A DNA stretch of 64,000 nt, taken from the NCBI GenBank assembly GCA_034101475.1, contig JAXEJQ010000106.1, positions 1-64,000 of the forward strand, written 5' to 3'. The notes under the pieces were generated by a model, which searched no databases, had not been told where the DNA came from, and saw nothing but the letters and a program-made list of their open reading frames with translations. Shown here piece after piece: positions 18,501 through 26,303 of this stretch. Origin of the DNA: Limivivens sp034101475. GTDB taxonomy: Bacteria > Bacillota > Clostridia > Lachnospirales > Lachnospiraceae. A program made the translations under genes and the position numbers. How positions within the stretch are numbered: the stretch's first letter is position 1; each line of letters opens with the position of its first letter.

Positions 18501-18940
18501 CCTCCCGTCCCATTTTGTGTTGTATTTTCCGGCAGATTCCCTGCTGTATTCCCTATTCCGTTTTCTGTCTCATAATCTTCTGCGTCCGGAGCACCGACCC
18601 CTGTCTGGCTGCTGTCAACCTTTTCTCCGTTCAGATATTCCAGAAGAACCGCCACACAGTGCCTGCACAGCCCTTCCACATTCCCGAAATTTCCACAGTC
18701 GCAGGACCAGCCCGCGATATAATCCATTTCCCGGTCAACCTCCACACCGGACTGAAAGAATCCGGAATTCTCCTCAATCAGTCCCACTGCGGCTTCAATT
18801 CGATAAGCTTCTCCGTTCTCATCGTGGTAAACTTCCGTTTCGCAATGGTATTTCTGAATCTGTCCATCACGGAACAGGCGCATTCCTGCTGCCAGTTCCT
18901 CTGTATTTGCGGTTTCACGAATTGTATCAAATGTAATCAT
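15578..18940 (-). CDS. SNF2-family helicase with SWIM zinc finger
   Basis: A 1120-aa protein. A SWIM-type zinc finger (CDCGNFGNVEGLCRHC) is near residues 78-95. The SNF2 ATPase starts near 670: ILADDMGLGKTLQVI (motif I, near 685), DEAQFIKN (motif II), TGTPVENRLSELWSIF (motif III). The C-terminal helicase half carries the hallmark TDRAHRIGQKQVVTVYRL. It should be a DNA-dependent ATPase or translocase that remodels protein-DNA complexes or moves RNA polymerase, as RapA and related proteins do; the exact role in Clostridia is unknown. The RBS is weak (AGAGAAAAAG). It stands alone, with repeats on both sides. Confidence 0.88.
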   Translation of the reverse strand: MITFDTIRETANTEELAAGMRLFRDGQIQKYHCETEVYHDENGEAYRIEAAVGLIEENSGFFQSGVEVDREMDYIAGWSCDCGNFGNVEGLCRHCVAVLLEYLNGEKVDSSQTGVGAPDAEDYETENGIGNTAGNLPENTTQNGTGGTGGFWPEKNGSTQGLRQLLNQYGLRSNGAWLLGENLRGKVELIPKLKKSYSSLFLEFRIGTEKQSYVLKNISEFVSAVLGVRKVSYGKKLEFYHHREAFTEKSRKLIDFLTELRRGQKREAMEKYGYVSGIGQPERRLELDGFGTDLFFEAMEGERISVVLDYQEEQEYLIRREQPRLSLCIEAADGQVRMSLENAAVIYGLKREYYCRDGCIYMAEAEERREIVDFTEYMEKQLSRSCVIGREDLPAFCRDLLPALRQHFQVCTRNFDEKDYLPEKPVFKIYLDMPQEGAVSCGLFAEYGEESFNVFQGARLSERRDVQAELAANYAVRPYFNAYDGKDGLLMLMNDEDLLYRLLDEGMGKMYEIGEVYLSAAMRSLRVRRTPKFSVGISLDSGLLNLEIHSPDMSMEELAEVLSRYDRRKNYVRMKNGDFINVREEGLETLAMLREQLSLKQEEVEKGQITLPRYRALFVEKELRENGEVTVETDRDFRMLIRNMKTVEESDFEIPEGLQNILREYQKTGYRWLRTLKTNGFGGILADDMGLGKTLQVISFLAAEPGTSLIVSPASLVYNWKREFQRFAPELSVETVTGNAGERQTVLERFEKGVGKRVLITSYDLLRRDVEQYQNLEFDHEILDEAQFIKNHQTQAARAARQVGASFRLALTGTPVENRLSELWSIFDFLMPGFLFSYRRFRERFEIPITVNQNEEAMERLRKMVRPFILRRVKKDVLKDLPDKLERSLFADMEEEQRRLYDAHVQRLRMLLAGQSKEEFDSSRIRILAELTKLRQICCDPALAFEGYRGKASKTRMCLDLIENAIGSGHKILLFSQFTSMLERLEEELAEAGIACYMLTGAVSKEKRMEMVESFQKDDVPVFCISLKAGGTGLNLTAADIVIHFDPWWNAAVQNQATDRAHRIGQKQVVTVYRLVARDTIEEKILRLQEKKKELAEHIFSGEEMGAGTITREELLELLQ

Positions 18941-19006
18941 CTTTTTCTCTTTTATTTTTATCCCTTACTCTGTTTCGCCCCGGAGCCATTTCCGTCCAAA
19001 ACCAGT

Positions 19007-19026
19007 CCATTTGTCCCCTGGCTCAT
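19007..19026 (-). repeat. Solitary F1 terminus
   Basis: CCATTTGTCCCCTGGCTCAT is the reverse complement of the F1 left end (one base differs) and stands alone 66 bp upstream of the SNF2 start. It looks like a remnant of a deleted copy. Confidence 0.65.
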
Positions 19027-19142
19027 CTCATTATAGCATCCCGTCTCCTTTTCTGTCTACGTACTTCCCCGGCATTTCATTCTGTCCCTTCATCCATCCG
19101 CTGCTTCCCAGACCCGAATTTCTGTATGTTTTTATATTACAT

Positions 19143-19327
19143 GATACCAGGGTCAAAAGTCATAAACCACGATGCGCTTGCGCATAAGTGGTTTTATGAC
19201 TGATTCACCCGTCCCAATATGAGGATAAAAGTGGGACGAATGTTCCACGATACCTGAATATTGGGCAGGATTGTGGGAGTACGAAGCACGGAACAATCCG
19301 TATGGCATCTTTTGACCCTAACATCAT
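19143..19327 (+). repeat. F2 repeat, longest copy
   Basis: 185 bp bounded by GATACCAGGGTCAAAAG and CTTTTGACCCTAACATC, which pair as an outer stem. Inside are GTCATAAACCAC ... GTGGTTTTATGAC, CGTCCCA ... TGGGACG and GGATTGT ... ACAATCC hairpins. Shorter deletion forms of the same element occur at 29080, 36591, 54478 and 55743. Part of it is translated as the tail of the M23 peptidase. Confidence 0.85.
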
Positions 19328-20473
19328 TACATGAGTTGCCCGACAAATGAGCCGTCCGGAGAGGCCGGAGTCATCTTCCATCTGATATACTCTCCAGTAG
19401 TCCCTGGTCTCCTGATTCTTCACCGTTTCACATCGGTTCTGGGACAAAAATCGTGTCAGCTGATAACAATCCACCCAGATTTCATTGCTGCCCTCCTTCT
19501 GTGATTCGTCAAAAATCAGCTGAAGTCCCCAGTGTAAATGGGGAACATCAATATTATTCACATTTTCTGTGGCGCTGTACCCCGTATGGCCCAGATACCC
19601 GATCACATCTCCGGCCTGCACCACACTGCCCTCTTCCAGCGATTTATGATAGGGAAAGTTCTGCCGCAGATGGGCATAATAGTAATATCGTTTTTTATCA
19701 AAGCTTCGGATCCCGATCCGCCATCCTCCATACTGGTTCCATCCCAGAGCCTCCACATAACCGGATTCAATGGCGATAATCGGCGTGCCGGTCTGTCCCA
19801 TCATATCATGGCCCAGATGAGGTCTCCGGTATCCGTAGGAACGGGAGCTTCCGAAATCATCATAGTCATAATACTCAAACCCTTTGGCGATGGGGGAAAA
19901 GGCCTTCAGTCCGTACCGCTTCTCCCACATTTTTCCGCCCTTTCCGTCCGGGACCTCGATTTCAAACTCTCCCACCATACCGCCCAGAACTGCCGTGTAA
20001 GCCTCCAGATAGTAGGAATAATACCTGCGGTTTTCGGTCAGCTCCTCCATGGTCGTTTCCCCGGCTGTAAGCCTTTGAGCCAGACTGTCCAGATCAGTCC
20101 CTTTATACCGCGTAAAATCCCCGCCATATTCTGTGGCAAGGCAGGCCAGCAGTTCAATCCAGTTCAGAGGTGTTTCCGTATCATGTGTTTCCACATCCCA
20201 TTTGTAGGCCTTCTGCAGCCCCTCGCAGGGAACATCAAATTCTACCCACTTTATGTAGTCCTTCTCTGTCTCGCTTTCCGTTCCATTTTCTGTCTCGCTT
20301 TCCTCTTTGGTTCTGTTTTCTCCTTCTGTCTCTTCCTCCCCGCCGGTTTCCACCGCCCTGGAAGAGCCCTCCACAAAGGCGTCCTCTCTCAGAATCGGAA
20401 GACAGAGAACAACAAGACAAATCAGAAACAGAGCCTCCGCCAGCGTCTCCGGGAAATGCTGAAATTTTTTCAC
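19205..20473 (-). CDS. M23 family peptidase (LytM-type), C-terminus made by repeats
   Basis: A 422-aa exported protein: helix at 10-32 (LAEALFLICLVVLCLPI), an acidic linker rich in E, T and G to about 85, an all-helical middle, and an M23 domain at about 220-330 with the zinc ligands HLGHD and VPHLHWG. Such enzymes cut peptidoglycan cross-links or are SpoIIQ-like sporulation factors. The start is GTG at 20473: GGAGGG lies 7 bases before it, inside the end of spmB. The two genes are one base apart, hence coupled. The last 40 or so residues (from RLICRATHV on) are read from F1 and F2 repeat sequence, so the original C-terminus has been replaced. Confidence 0.8.
   Translation of the reverse strand: MKKFQHFPETLAEALFLICLVVLCLPILREDAFVEGSSRAVETGGEEETEGENRTKEESETENGTESETEKDYIKWVEFDVPCEGLQKAYKWDVETHDTETPLNWIELLACLATEYGGDFTRYKGTDLDSLAQRLTAGETTMEELTENRRYYSYYLEAYTAVLGGMVGEFEIEVPDGKGGKMWEKRYGLKAFSPIAKGFEYYDYDDFGSSRSYGYRRPHLGHDMMGQTGTPIIAIESGYVEALGWNQYGGWRIGIRSFDKKRYYYYAHLRQNFPYHKSLEEGSVVQAGDVIGYLGHTGYSATENVNNIDVPHLHWGLQLIFDESQKEGSNEIWVDCYQLTRFLSQNRCETVKNQETRDYWRVYQMEDDSGLSGRLICRATHVMMLGSKDAIRIVPCFVLPQSCPIFRYRGTFVPLLSSYWDG
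19331..19353 (-). repeat. F1 right terminus inside the M23 peptidase gene
   Basis: ATGAGTTGCCCGACAAATGA (reverse complement of the F1 right end, identical to 23572-23591) followed by GCC lies within the peptidase reading frame, four bases from the F2 copy. It marks where repeat sequence takes over from the original gene. Confidence 0.7.
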
Positions 20474-20474
20474 C

Positions 20475-20999
20475 TCACATCCCTCCAACCAAAACCACGC
20501 TGGCCGCAATTCCGGCGAAGGTGGCTGTCAGTGCTCCGGCCAGAGTATACCTGCTTTTGGCCACCTTTGCCGTCATAAAGTACACCGACATAGTATAAAA
20601 AACGGTCTCCGTACATCCCGCCAGCACAGACACCAGCGTTCCAAGCTGAGAATCCGGCCCATGATTTTTGAAAATATCCAGCACCAGCCCTGTCGCCGCG
20701 CTGGAAGAAAACATCCGGACGATCACATAGGGAATAAGTTCTGAAGGGAATCCGGTAAACGCAAGCAGGCTTCCGAGTATTCCGGAAAGCAGATCCAGAA
20801 CCCCCGAAGCCCGAAGTACCCCTACCGCCACCATCAGCCCGATGAGGGTAGGCATAATTTTTATCACTGTCTGGAAGCCGTCTCTGGCTCCGTTTATAAA
20901 ACTTTCGTACACCTTACATTTTTTCAGAAGGCCGTAAGCCACCACGTAAAAGATCACAAAAGGCACCATATAGGCAGAAAGAAAAACCAGGAATCCCAT
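20475..20999 (-). CDS. spmB: Spore maturation protein B
   Basis: A 174-aa membrane protein with four to five helices. KVYESFINGARDGFQTVIKIMPTL, MVAVGVLRASGVLD and HGPDSQLGTLVSVLAGCTETVFY (pieces near residues 28-52, 57-70 and 127-150) align with Bacillus SpmB, needed for spore-core dehydration. The family usually works with SpmA encoded just upstream, but here the gene upstream is a HAD phosphatase and no spmA is seen in the window. The ATG follows AAAGGAACTGCCC. The M23 peptidase gene starts one base after its stop, suggesting a shared job in late sporulation. Confidence 0.87.
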   Translation of the reverse strand: MGFLVFLSAYMVPFVIFYVVAYGLLKKCKVYESFINGARDGFQTVIKIMPTLIGLMVAVGVLRASGVLDLLSGILGSLLAFTGFPSELIPYVIVRMFSSSAATGLVLDIFKNHGPDSQLGTLVSVLAGCTETVFYTMSVYFMTAKVAKSRYTLAGALTATFAGIAASVVLVGGM

Positions 21000-21072
21000 G
21001 GGCAGTTCCTTTTTGTTTTTCTATAATCTATGACCTTTGTCCGCATCCTATTCCTTTTGGATTCCGATCCTG

Positions 21073-21894
21073 TCAGACCATATCCTCCTCATTCAGGAAT
21101 TTGTGAATCACGTAGGCCACACCGTCTTCATCGTTGGACAGCGTCACAAAATCCGCTGCTGCCTTCACCACCGGCTGGGCATTCTGCATGGCCACCCCAA
21201 GCCCTGCGAAGGCAATCATTCCCTTATCGTTAAAGCCATCTCCAAAGGCCGCCATGGTTTCCCGGGTTCGTCCAAGGTGCTTCAGAAGCCGCTGAAGGGA
21301 ATTGGCCTTGTCAATGCCCTGGGGCATGATTTCCAGGAAATACGGTTCCGAGCGATAAATACTCAGACTGTCGCCCACTTCCCCCTTCAGGATCTCCTCC
21401 AGCCTCGCGCAGCGGTTTCCCTCTGCCGTCATCAGGCACTTGGTAACCGGAAATGTCACATAATCCCCAAAGGATTTCACCTTTTTCACTGCCATTTTAT
21501 TGATGGCGGACTCCTTCTGTACGTAAAGATCTTCCGGCGTTTCCGTAATAAGGAACTCATTTTCATAGGTCAGAACCGCCGCCCTGTGTGCCCGGGCGAA
21601 AGCCCCCACTTTCGCCGGAATTTCCTCCCCGAGGCTGACCTGGTAGATCGGCTTCCCTGTGCGGCAGTCCAGGATCATTCCCCCGTTAAAGGACAGAATA
21701 TAGCCGCCGTATTTTTCCATTTCCAGAATCCTGGCAAGAGGAACAACACCGAAGGTAGGGCGTCCGGAAGCCAGCACCACCGTCCCTCCGGCCTGCTGGT
21801 AACGCATCAGCGCTTCCTTCGTGACCGGCGTAATTTCCTTTCTGGAATTCGTCAGCGTTCCGTCCAGGTCAAAAACTGCTGTTTGATATTTCAT
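21073..21894 (-). CDS. Cof-type HAD superfamily phosphatase
   Basis: A 273-aa hydrolase. DLDGTLTN near residue 9 is motif I (nucleophile Asp), LASGRPTFG near 41 motif II, and FGDGFNDKGMIAFAG near 215 motif IV, with a C2B-type cap between. This is the Cof/YidA family, which dephosphorylates sugar phosphates and flavin or cofactor precursors; the substrate is not predictable. Its start overlaps the 3' end of psd by 26 bp, so it is read in the same operon as pssA-psd. Confidence 0.86.
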   Translation of the reverse strand: MKYQTAVFDLDGTLTNSRKEITPVTKEALMRYQQAGGTVVLASGRPTFGVVPLARILEMEKYGGYILSFNGGMILDCRTGKPIYQVSLGEEIPAKVGAFARAHRAAVLTYENEFLITETPEDLYVQKESAINKMAVKKVKSFGDYVTFPVTKCLMTAEGNRCARLEEILKGEVGDSLSIYRSEPYFLEIMPQGIDKANSLQRLLKHLGRTRETMAAFGDGFNDKGMIAFAGLGVAMQNAQPVVKAAADFVTLSNDEDGVAYVIHKFLNEEDMV

Positions 21895-22798
21895 GGTATT
21901 TATCCTTTCCCTTTTCTCTCGGGCTCCTTACTGATATAAATGCTTCCCCGATCTTCTCACCCATTTTTACAATGGTTTCCACACCTTCCCGACTGTTTTT
22001 CCGGATATCGCTGTCAATCCGGACGCTTCCCGGCTCCAGAAGCAGAATAACCGTAGAACCTCCAAAGGCAAAATATCCCTTTTCCTCTCCTCTGGCCACC
22101 TGTGCCTTCCCCTGCTGGTTTACAATCCGTCCCACCATCAGGGCGCCTACCTCCATCATCAGAATCGTTCCGAAATGCTCTGATTTTAAAAGACTGTATT
22201 CTCTGGCATTTTCCTTGTAAATGGGATAAACGTCGTTGGCCGCCGGGTTCACTGTATGAAGCACTCCCGGGATCCGGCGATTTGAACTTTTCTTCCCCCC
22301 ATCCACGTAACAGTAATGGTGATAGTCATCCACAGTCAGACGAAATACCAGAGCCGTCCCGCCCAGATATCTGGCGGAAAGCTCCCTGCTTCGCAGCAGG
22401 TCCTTTACCGTATAGCAGGTATGCTTAATTCGGAAGCGGCCATTCCTGGTCACCGGATACACTGTCAGCTTCCCGTCACAGGGGCTGACCAGATGAGAAG
22501 GCTCCGGATCCACCGGACGCATGCCTTCCCGGATCCGCCTGGTAAAAAAATCATTGTACGAGCGGTATCCGGTTTCCTCGTACTGGCTCAGGTCAATCCC
22601 GTTGCGCTTTACAAAGGGCTTCACCGCCAGGCCTGACAGGGTGCTGTCCATCAGCACACCTCCTATTTCCGATATCACCGGATTCACCAGCAGCCTGACC
22701 GCCATTCTGCCGACCGCAGTCTGATACATCAGGGAGATCAGCCGGTCCTGACCATCGTTTCCCCTGACCTCTTTTCCGTTTCTCTCTCTGTAAATCAT
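21869..22798 (-). CDS. psd: Phosphatidylserine decarboxylase proenzyme
   Basis: A 309-aa membrane-associated enzyme that makes phosphatidylethanolamine. VSPCDGKL (Asp) near 108, DYHHYC (His) near 163 and the self-cleavage motif FGGSTVILLL near 250 are the expected catalytic elements; the serine of GGST becomes the pyruvoyl group (GGST rather than LGST, a common variant). It follows pssA with a four-base ATGA overlap (22795-22798). Substrate and enzyme are therefore made together. Confidence 0.92.
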   Translation of the reverse strand: MIYRERNGKEVRGNDGQDRLISLMYQTAVGRMAVRLLVNPVISEIGGVLMDSTLSGLAVKPFVKRNGIDLSQYEETGYRSYNDFFTRRIREGMRPVDPEPSHLVSPCDGKLTVYPVTRNGRFRIKHTCYTVKDLLRSRELSARYLGGTALVFRLTVDDYHHYCYVDGGKKSSNRRIPGVLHTVNPAANDVYPIYKENAREYSLLKSEHFGTILMMEVGALMVGRIVNQQGKAQVARGEEKGYFAFGGSTVILLLEPGSVRIDSDIRKNSREGVETIVKMGEKIGEAFISVRSPREKGKDKYHEISNSSF

Positions 22799-23484
22799 TC
22801 CGACTCACCTATGATTTCCTCAATAATGGGACTGGAATCATCTCTCTGGGGAGGCAGCCGATAATTGCTGTATAACACTCCGATAAGAAGGCAGACTGCC
22901 ACAATCGTCACCAGAATCGCCAATGTACTGTTTTTCGGTTTCCGGAAAGGAAAATCCACAATAAACAGGATCCCAACAATCAACAACGCCAAATGCAGTA
23001 ACACCATAAACCAGAAGTCTGAAACCACAAACTGGAGCAGAAAGACCAGCGGAAGAATCACTGCCATGGATGTAATCGGCAGGCCGTGATAATACTTGTT
23101 GGCTCCCCCTTCCTCCTGCTGCCGCTTCCCTTCCAGAACATTAAAATATCCCAGCCGGATCACGGAACAGGTACAGTAAAGAAAAATAACCCCCAGTCCC
23201 AGAGTACCGCGCACGCCAAGAAGATAGCAGATCAACGCCGGAAAGGCTCCGAAACAGACCACATCGCACAGCGAATCAATCTGAATCCCAAAGGCCTTTT
23301 CCTCCTCCGTCCGGTTCTGTTTCGTCCGGGCGATTTTCCCGTCAAACATGTCGCAAAGCCCGGACAGAGCCAGGCAGAAAATTGCTGTTTTAAATCTCCC
23401 GTGAATTGCCTGCGTCATCCCCATCACGGAAATCATCAGGCTGACATAGGTCAGAACGACCGTATAATCATAAAAGCCTATCAT
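22795..23484 (-). CDS. pssA: CDP-diacylglycerol-serine O-phosphatidyltransferase
   Basis: A 229-aa membrane enzyme. The CDP-alcohol phosphotransferase signature is seen as MFDGKIARTK (near residue 40), then FGIQIDSLCD, giving the DGxxAR...G...D...D pattern; about seven helices follow or surround it. It makes phosphatidylserine for Psd. The start at 23484 (MIGFYDYTVV) is preferred; the frame runs on upstream to an ATG at 23568, but that ATG is part of an F1 repeat end. A perfect hairpin CCCGCGTTCGCGGG (23501-23514) lies just before the RBS AAAGGGG. Confidence 0.85.
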   Translation of the reverse strand: MIGFYDYTVVLTYVSLMISVMGMTQAIHGRFKTAIFCLALSGLCDMFDGKIARTKQNRTEEEKAFGIQIDSLCDVVCFGAFPALICYLLGVRGTLGLGVIFLYCTCSVIRLGYFNVLEGKRQQEEGGANKYYHGLPITSMAVILPLVFLLQFVVSDFWFMVLLHLALLIVGILFIVDFPFRKPKNSTLAILVTIVAVCLLIGVLYSNYRLPPQRDDSSPIIEEIIGESE

Positions 23485-23500
23485 ACTCAAAACCCCTTTT

Positions 23501-23514
23501 CCCGCGTTCGCGGG
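23501..23514 (-). promoter_or_regulatory. Short hairpin in the pssA leader
   Basis: CCCGC-GTTC-GCGGG is a perfect stem with a tetraloop, 16 bases before the pssA start and next to its weak RBS. It may influence translation. Confidence 0.4.
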
Positions 23515-23571
23515 TTCCTTTCTCTTTCCTTTTCTCTGGTCACTTATAAAACTTATTCCTTGGCTCATAGA

Positions 23572-23757
23572 ATGAGTTGCCCGACAAATGAGCCTTCCGT
23601 CGATTTTTCCGTGCTGTGCACTTCCAAAATCGACGAAAACATTCGCAATTCGCTCATTTTTCTGCGAAAAATGGCTGCTTGCTCATGTATGCGGGACCCA
23701 TAGACATGAAAATCCATGCAGGCACGGATTTTCATGTCCATTTGTCCCTTGGCTCAT
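23572..23757 (-). repeat. F1 repeat, copy B (complete)
   Basis: A complete 186-bp copy on the minus strand, from ATGAGCCAAGGGACAAATGG at 23757 to GGCAACTCAT at 23572, with both hairpins. It is flanked by a 16-bp direct repeat CCTTGGCTCATAGAAT (23558-23573 and 23747-23762) that itself contains F1-terminus sequence. The first TGA of the element (23756-23754) is the stop codon of the flippase-like gene. Confidence 0.88.
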
Positions 23758-24761
23758 AGAATAAAATTTGCCACCACAGTCATGACCGCACTGATCAGAA
23801 GCTGGGAGTAATAGCTGATTCCCCTGGTCAGAATCATAGCCGGGAGCAGAAGATTCTGTCCAAAGATCGGAACAAAGATGGACAGGAACAAAGACTCGCT
23901 GATCCCCATTCCCCCGGGCAGAGGCAGCATATCCACCGCCACAGAAATCATTCCCTGCAGAATTACAATATTAACCAATTCCTCTCCCTTCAGTCCGAAA
24001 GCCCGGTATACCAGGAAAGTGACAAAAAATAAAATCATCCTCTGGCAGACGGTAATCAGGAAAGCATTCACCACTACCATCTTATGCCCGCGGTAGAATT
24101 CTGCCGCCGTGTGATACTGGTCCATGGAATGCTTCAGCTTTTCCAGACGTTCTGTTTTCTTTTTCAGAATATGAAGCCGCTCCAGAATGCCAAGCCCCTT
24201 CACCACAAAGAAACTGGCCAGCTTCGGATGAAATGCCAGGATCATCATTGCCGCAACGCAGAACACATTCAGGGCAACCCCCAGATACATCCAGGGCATC
24301 ACCGGCTCCAGATACCGCATGATCCGCTCCGGCCGGAAAATCAGAACTGCCGCTCCCATCACCACCAGAACCATCTTATAAGTAATGGTGACAATCATCA
24401 GAATCAGGGTGGATTCCGGAACCGGTATCTTTCCCTTTTTCATGTAATAAATCTGCGCCGGCTGGCCTCCGCTGGCCGAAGGCGTAATACAGCTGAAAAA
24501 AAAGCCGATAAAGGAATACAGATAACACCTTCCCGGATGAACCTCATGGCCCAGCGTACGCAGAAGATAACAGATAATAATAGATTCTCCCCAGATAAAG
24601 GTTACAACACAGACCACGCCCCACAATAAATATCCGATCTTTGCGGTTTTTATATAGGAAAAAATCAGACTCAGATCCTCCCCCCGGAAGACCGCCCACA
24701 TCGTACAGCAGAAAACTGCAATCAGAAATCCCACATTCAAAATATTTTTTCTTTTCTCCAT
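23754..24761 (-). CDS. Lysylphosphatidylglycerol synthase-type flippase domain protein
   Basis: A 335-aa membrane protein with about eight helices, of the MprF-N / YbhN (UPF0104) type. PSASGGQPAQIYYMKK near residue 95 and LPLPGGMGISESLFLSIF near 280 are its conserved loops. The MprF relative flips aminoacyl phospholipids; stand-alone members are thought to move lipid-linked molecules. The neighbours (pssA, psd, PAP2) support a role in membrane lipids. The stop codon TGA is the first triplet of an F1 repeat, so the reading frame ends exactly at the repeat junction. Confidence 0.8.
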   Translation of the reverse strand: MEKRKNILNVGFLIAVFCCTMWAVFRGEDLSLIFSYIKTAKIGYLLWGVVCVVTFIWGESIIICYLLRTLGHEVHPGRCYLYSFIGFFFSCITPSASGGQPAQIYYMKKGKIPVPESTLILMIVTITYKMVLVVMGAAVLIFRPERIMRYLEPVMPWMYLGVALNVFCVAAMMILAFHPKLASFFVVKGLGILERLHILKKKTERLEKLKHSMDQYHTAAEFYRGHKMVVVNAFLITVCQRMILFFVTFLVYRAFGLKGEELVNIVILQGMISVAVDMLPLPGGMGISESLFLSIFVPIFGQNLLLPAMILTRGISYYSQLLISAVMTVVANFIL

Positions 24762-24814
24762 TTATCCTTCCTTTCCCCAGACCTTCCGGCTGTTCCCGAC
24801 AGCCGCATTTTTCC

Positions 24815-25504
24815 TTACTCCCTTTTTCCAAATACCTTCTGATTGACCCTTTCAAAAAAATTCATAACCGGTCTGTACAGCCCCGGAGAACTGCAGAGCC
24901 TCCAGGAGCCCTCCGCCAGGGCCACCCCGCCGATCAGATCCACCAGATAATGCTGCTTCGTAAACTGGGTGGACAGACAAACCAGAATCGCGAAAATAAG
25001 GGAAAAGCCCTGATACCACCGGGGTATTTTTTTCTGTCCCCGGATGCCGATATAGCAGAACCAGCTTGTCAGGCAGTGAATGGAAGGAAACAGATTCGTA
25101 GGCTCATCAGCGGCATACAGCCAGGCCATAAGAAGCTCCCAGATTCCCGTGCCGGTCACCTCCGGCCGGACATTGGTAGTCGGGAGAAAAAGGTAAAACA
25201 GACCACAGACCAGACGTGACAGCAGATCCGCTGTTACGAACCGGTAGAAATGCTCTTTTTCCAGCCTGCCGACCATCAGATAATTGACCACCCAGAACAG
25301 ATAGCACACCAGATAAATACTCACCCATGCGGGCTGAAAGGGCACCATACGGTCCAATGGAGTGGTAAAATCATAATGATACGCATCTCTTACAAACATT
25401 CTGAATACAAAATAGACCAGATCATTCAGAAAAAAACAGGAGAGCAGCGGAATCAAACTCTGTACCGGCACAACAGACCCCGCTTTCTTTTTCAGCCATT
25501 CCAT
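24815..25504 (-). CDS. PAP2-family membrane phosphatase / phosphotransferase
   Basis: A 229-aa protein with about six helices. FPSIHCLTSWF near 125 and FTKQHYLVDLIGG near 175 match the second and third PAP2 motifs (catalytic His in SIH and the final HxxxD). It resembles the inositolphosphorylceramide-synthase-like group. It probably removes phosphate from, or transfers head groups to, lipids at the outer membrane face. It is upstream of the flippase gene on the same strand, 53 bp away. The PAP2 call is firm; the substrate is unknown. Confidence 0.78.
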   Translation of the reverse strand: MEWLKKKAGSVVPVQSLIPLLSCFFLNDLVYFVFRMFVRDAYHYDFTTPLDRMVPFQPAWVSIYLVCYLFWVVNYLMVGRLEKEHFYRFVTADLLSRLVCGLFYLFLPTTNVRPEVTGTGIWELLMAWLYAADEPTNLFPSIHCLTSWFCYIGIRGQKKIPRWYQGFSLIFAILVCLSTQFTKQHYLVDLIGGVALAEGSWRLCSSPGLYRPVMNFFERVNQKVFGKRE

Positions 25505-25611
25505 GAATCATTGTCCTCCAGACAAAAAATCCAAAATAATACCACTTATTCTGTTACTATATCACATTTTTCTTGTTTTGTCGCTAATACAATACAAAAA
25601 TTTGCACAAAA

Positions 25612-25637
25612 AGGGCAGCCGCCAGGGCTGCCCTTTT
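25612..25637 (-). terminator. Terminator after the ftsH operon
   Basis: GGGCAGC-cgccag-GGCTGCCC... read on the minus strand as GGGCAGCCctggcgGCTGCCC followed by TTTTTG; it begins two bases past the stop of the unknown membrane protein gene. Confidence 0.7.
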
Positions 25638-26303
25638 TTACTCCTGAAACAGATATTTGATCAGTTCCACAGACTGCTCCGTATTCTTTCCGGATACCAC
25701 GACCCCCAGATAGACCGGTTCGTAGCTTGTCATGCCAAGAGACTGCCATTTCGCACTGTCCTGGATCAGAATCGCGTCTCCTACGATGTACTCCGACAGC
25801 TCCTCATAGAGCTCGGGATCCAGTACCTCCTTCAGATCGAAAAAGGTCTCCTGTTCTTTATAATGTTCGTATGTCTCTTCCGGACAGATCAGCACATCCA
25901 TGGAGCCTGCCGCAATCAATGCCAGCATCTTGGTCTGAGTGGCATAATCCGTCATCTGGTCTCCATAGCTCTGCAGGGAATTGTCAAACGTTACGATATG
26001 GCGTTCATCTTCATCGCCCAGGTAAGCCTTGAAGTCCTCTGCCGCCGCATCCGCGTCACCCTCCAGGCCATTGATCACCACCGCGTACAGGATATCCTGG
26101 TTTTTCATGTTATCCACCCAGTCCACCATAAAGATAATAAACAAAATCACGCCTGCGATGGCTGCCATAACGGGCTTGTAATACATCCAGATGTATTCCA
26201 CGCGCCCTTTCCAGCCCATGGACATCAGCTTTTCCTTCTCCAGCTGCCGTTTTTCCTTACTTGTCAGGTCTGACTCATACCGTTTCTTCTGCTGTTCTGC
26301 CAT
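25638..26303 (-). CDS. Membrane-anchored protein with extracellular domain, unknown function
   Basis: A 221-aa protein. A basic, charged cytoplasmic N-terminus (SKEKRQLEKEKL), one helix at about 47-65 (VMAAIAGVILFIIFMV) and an acidic external domain of about 155 residues. The external part loosely recalls solute-binding folds but no family is recognised. The ATG overlaps the last 29 bp of ftsH and has a strong RBS (AAAGGAGTAACAG), so it is co-expressed with FtsH and may assist or be a client of the protease. A GGCAGCC/GGCTGCC hairpin with T-run at 25614-25637 ends the unit. Confidence 0.6.
   Translation of the reverse strand: MAEQQKKRYESDLTSKEKRQLEKEKLMSMGWKGRVEYIWMYYKPVMAAIAGVILFIIFMVDWVDNMKNQDILYAVVINGLEGDADAAAEDFKAYLGDEDERHIVTFDNSLQSYGDQMTDYATQTKMLALIAAGSMDVLICPEETYEHYKEQETFFDLKEVLDPELYEELSEYIVGDAILIQDSAKWQSLGMTSYEPVYLGVVVSGKNTEQSVELIKYLFQE

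Noticed and set aside
23484..23568. Upstream start (MSQGISF) for pssA
   Set aside because: The ATG belongs to an F1 repeat tip and no RBS precedes it; the family normally begins near MIGFYDY.
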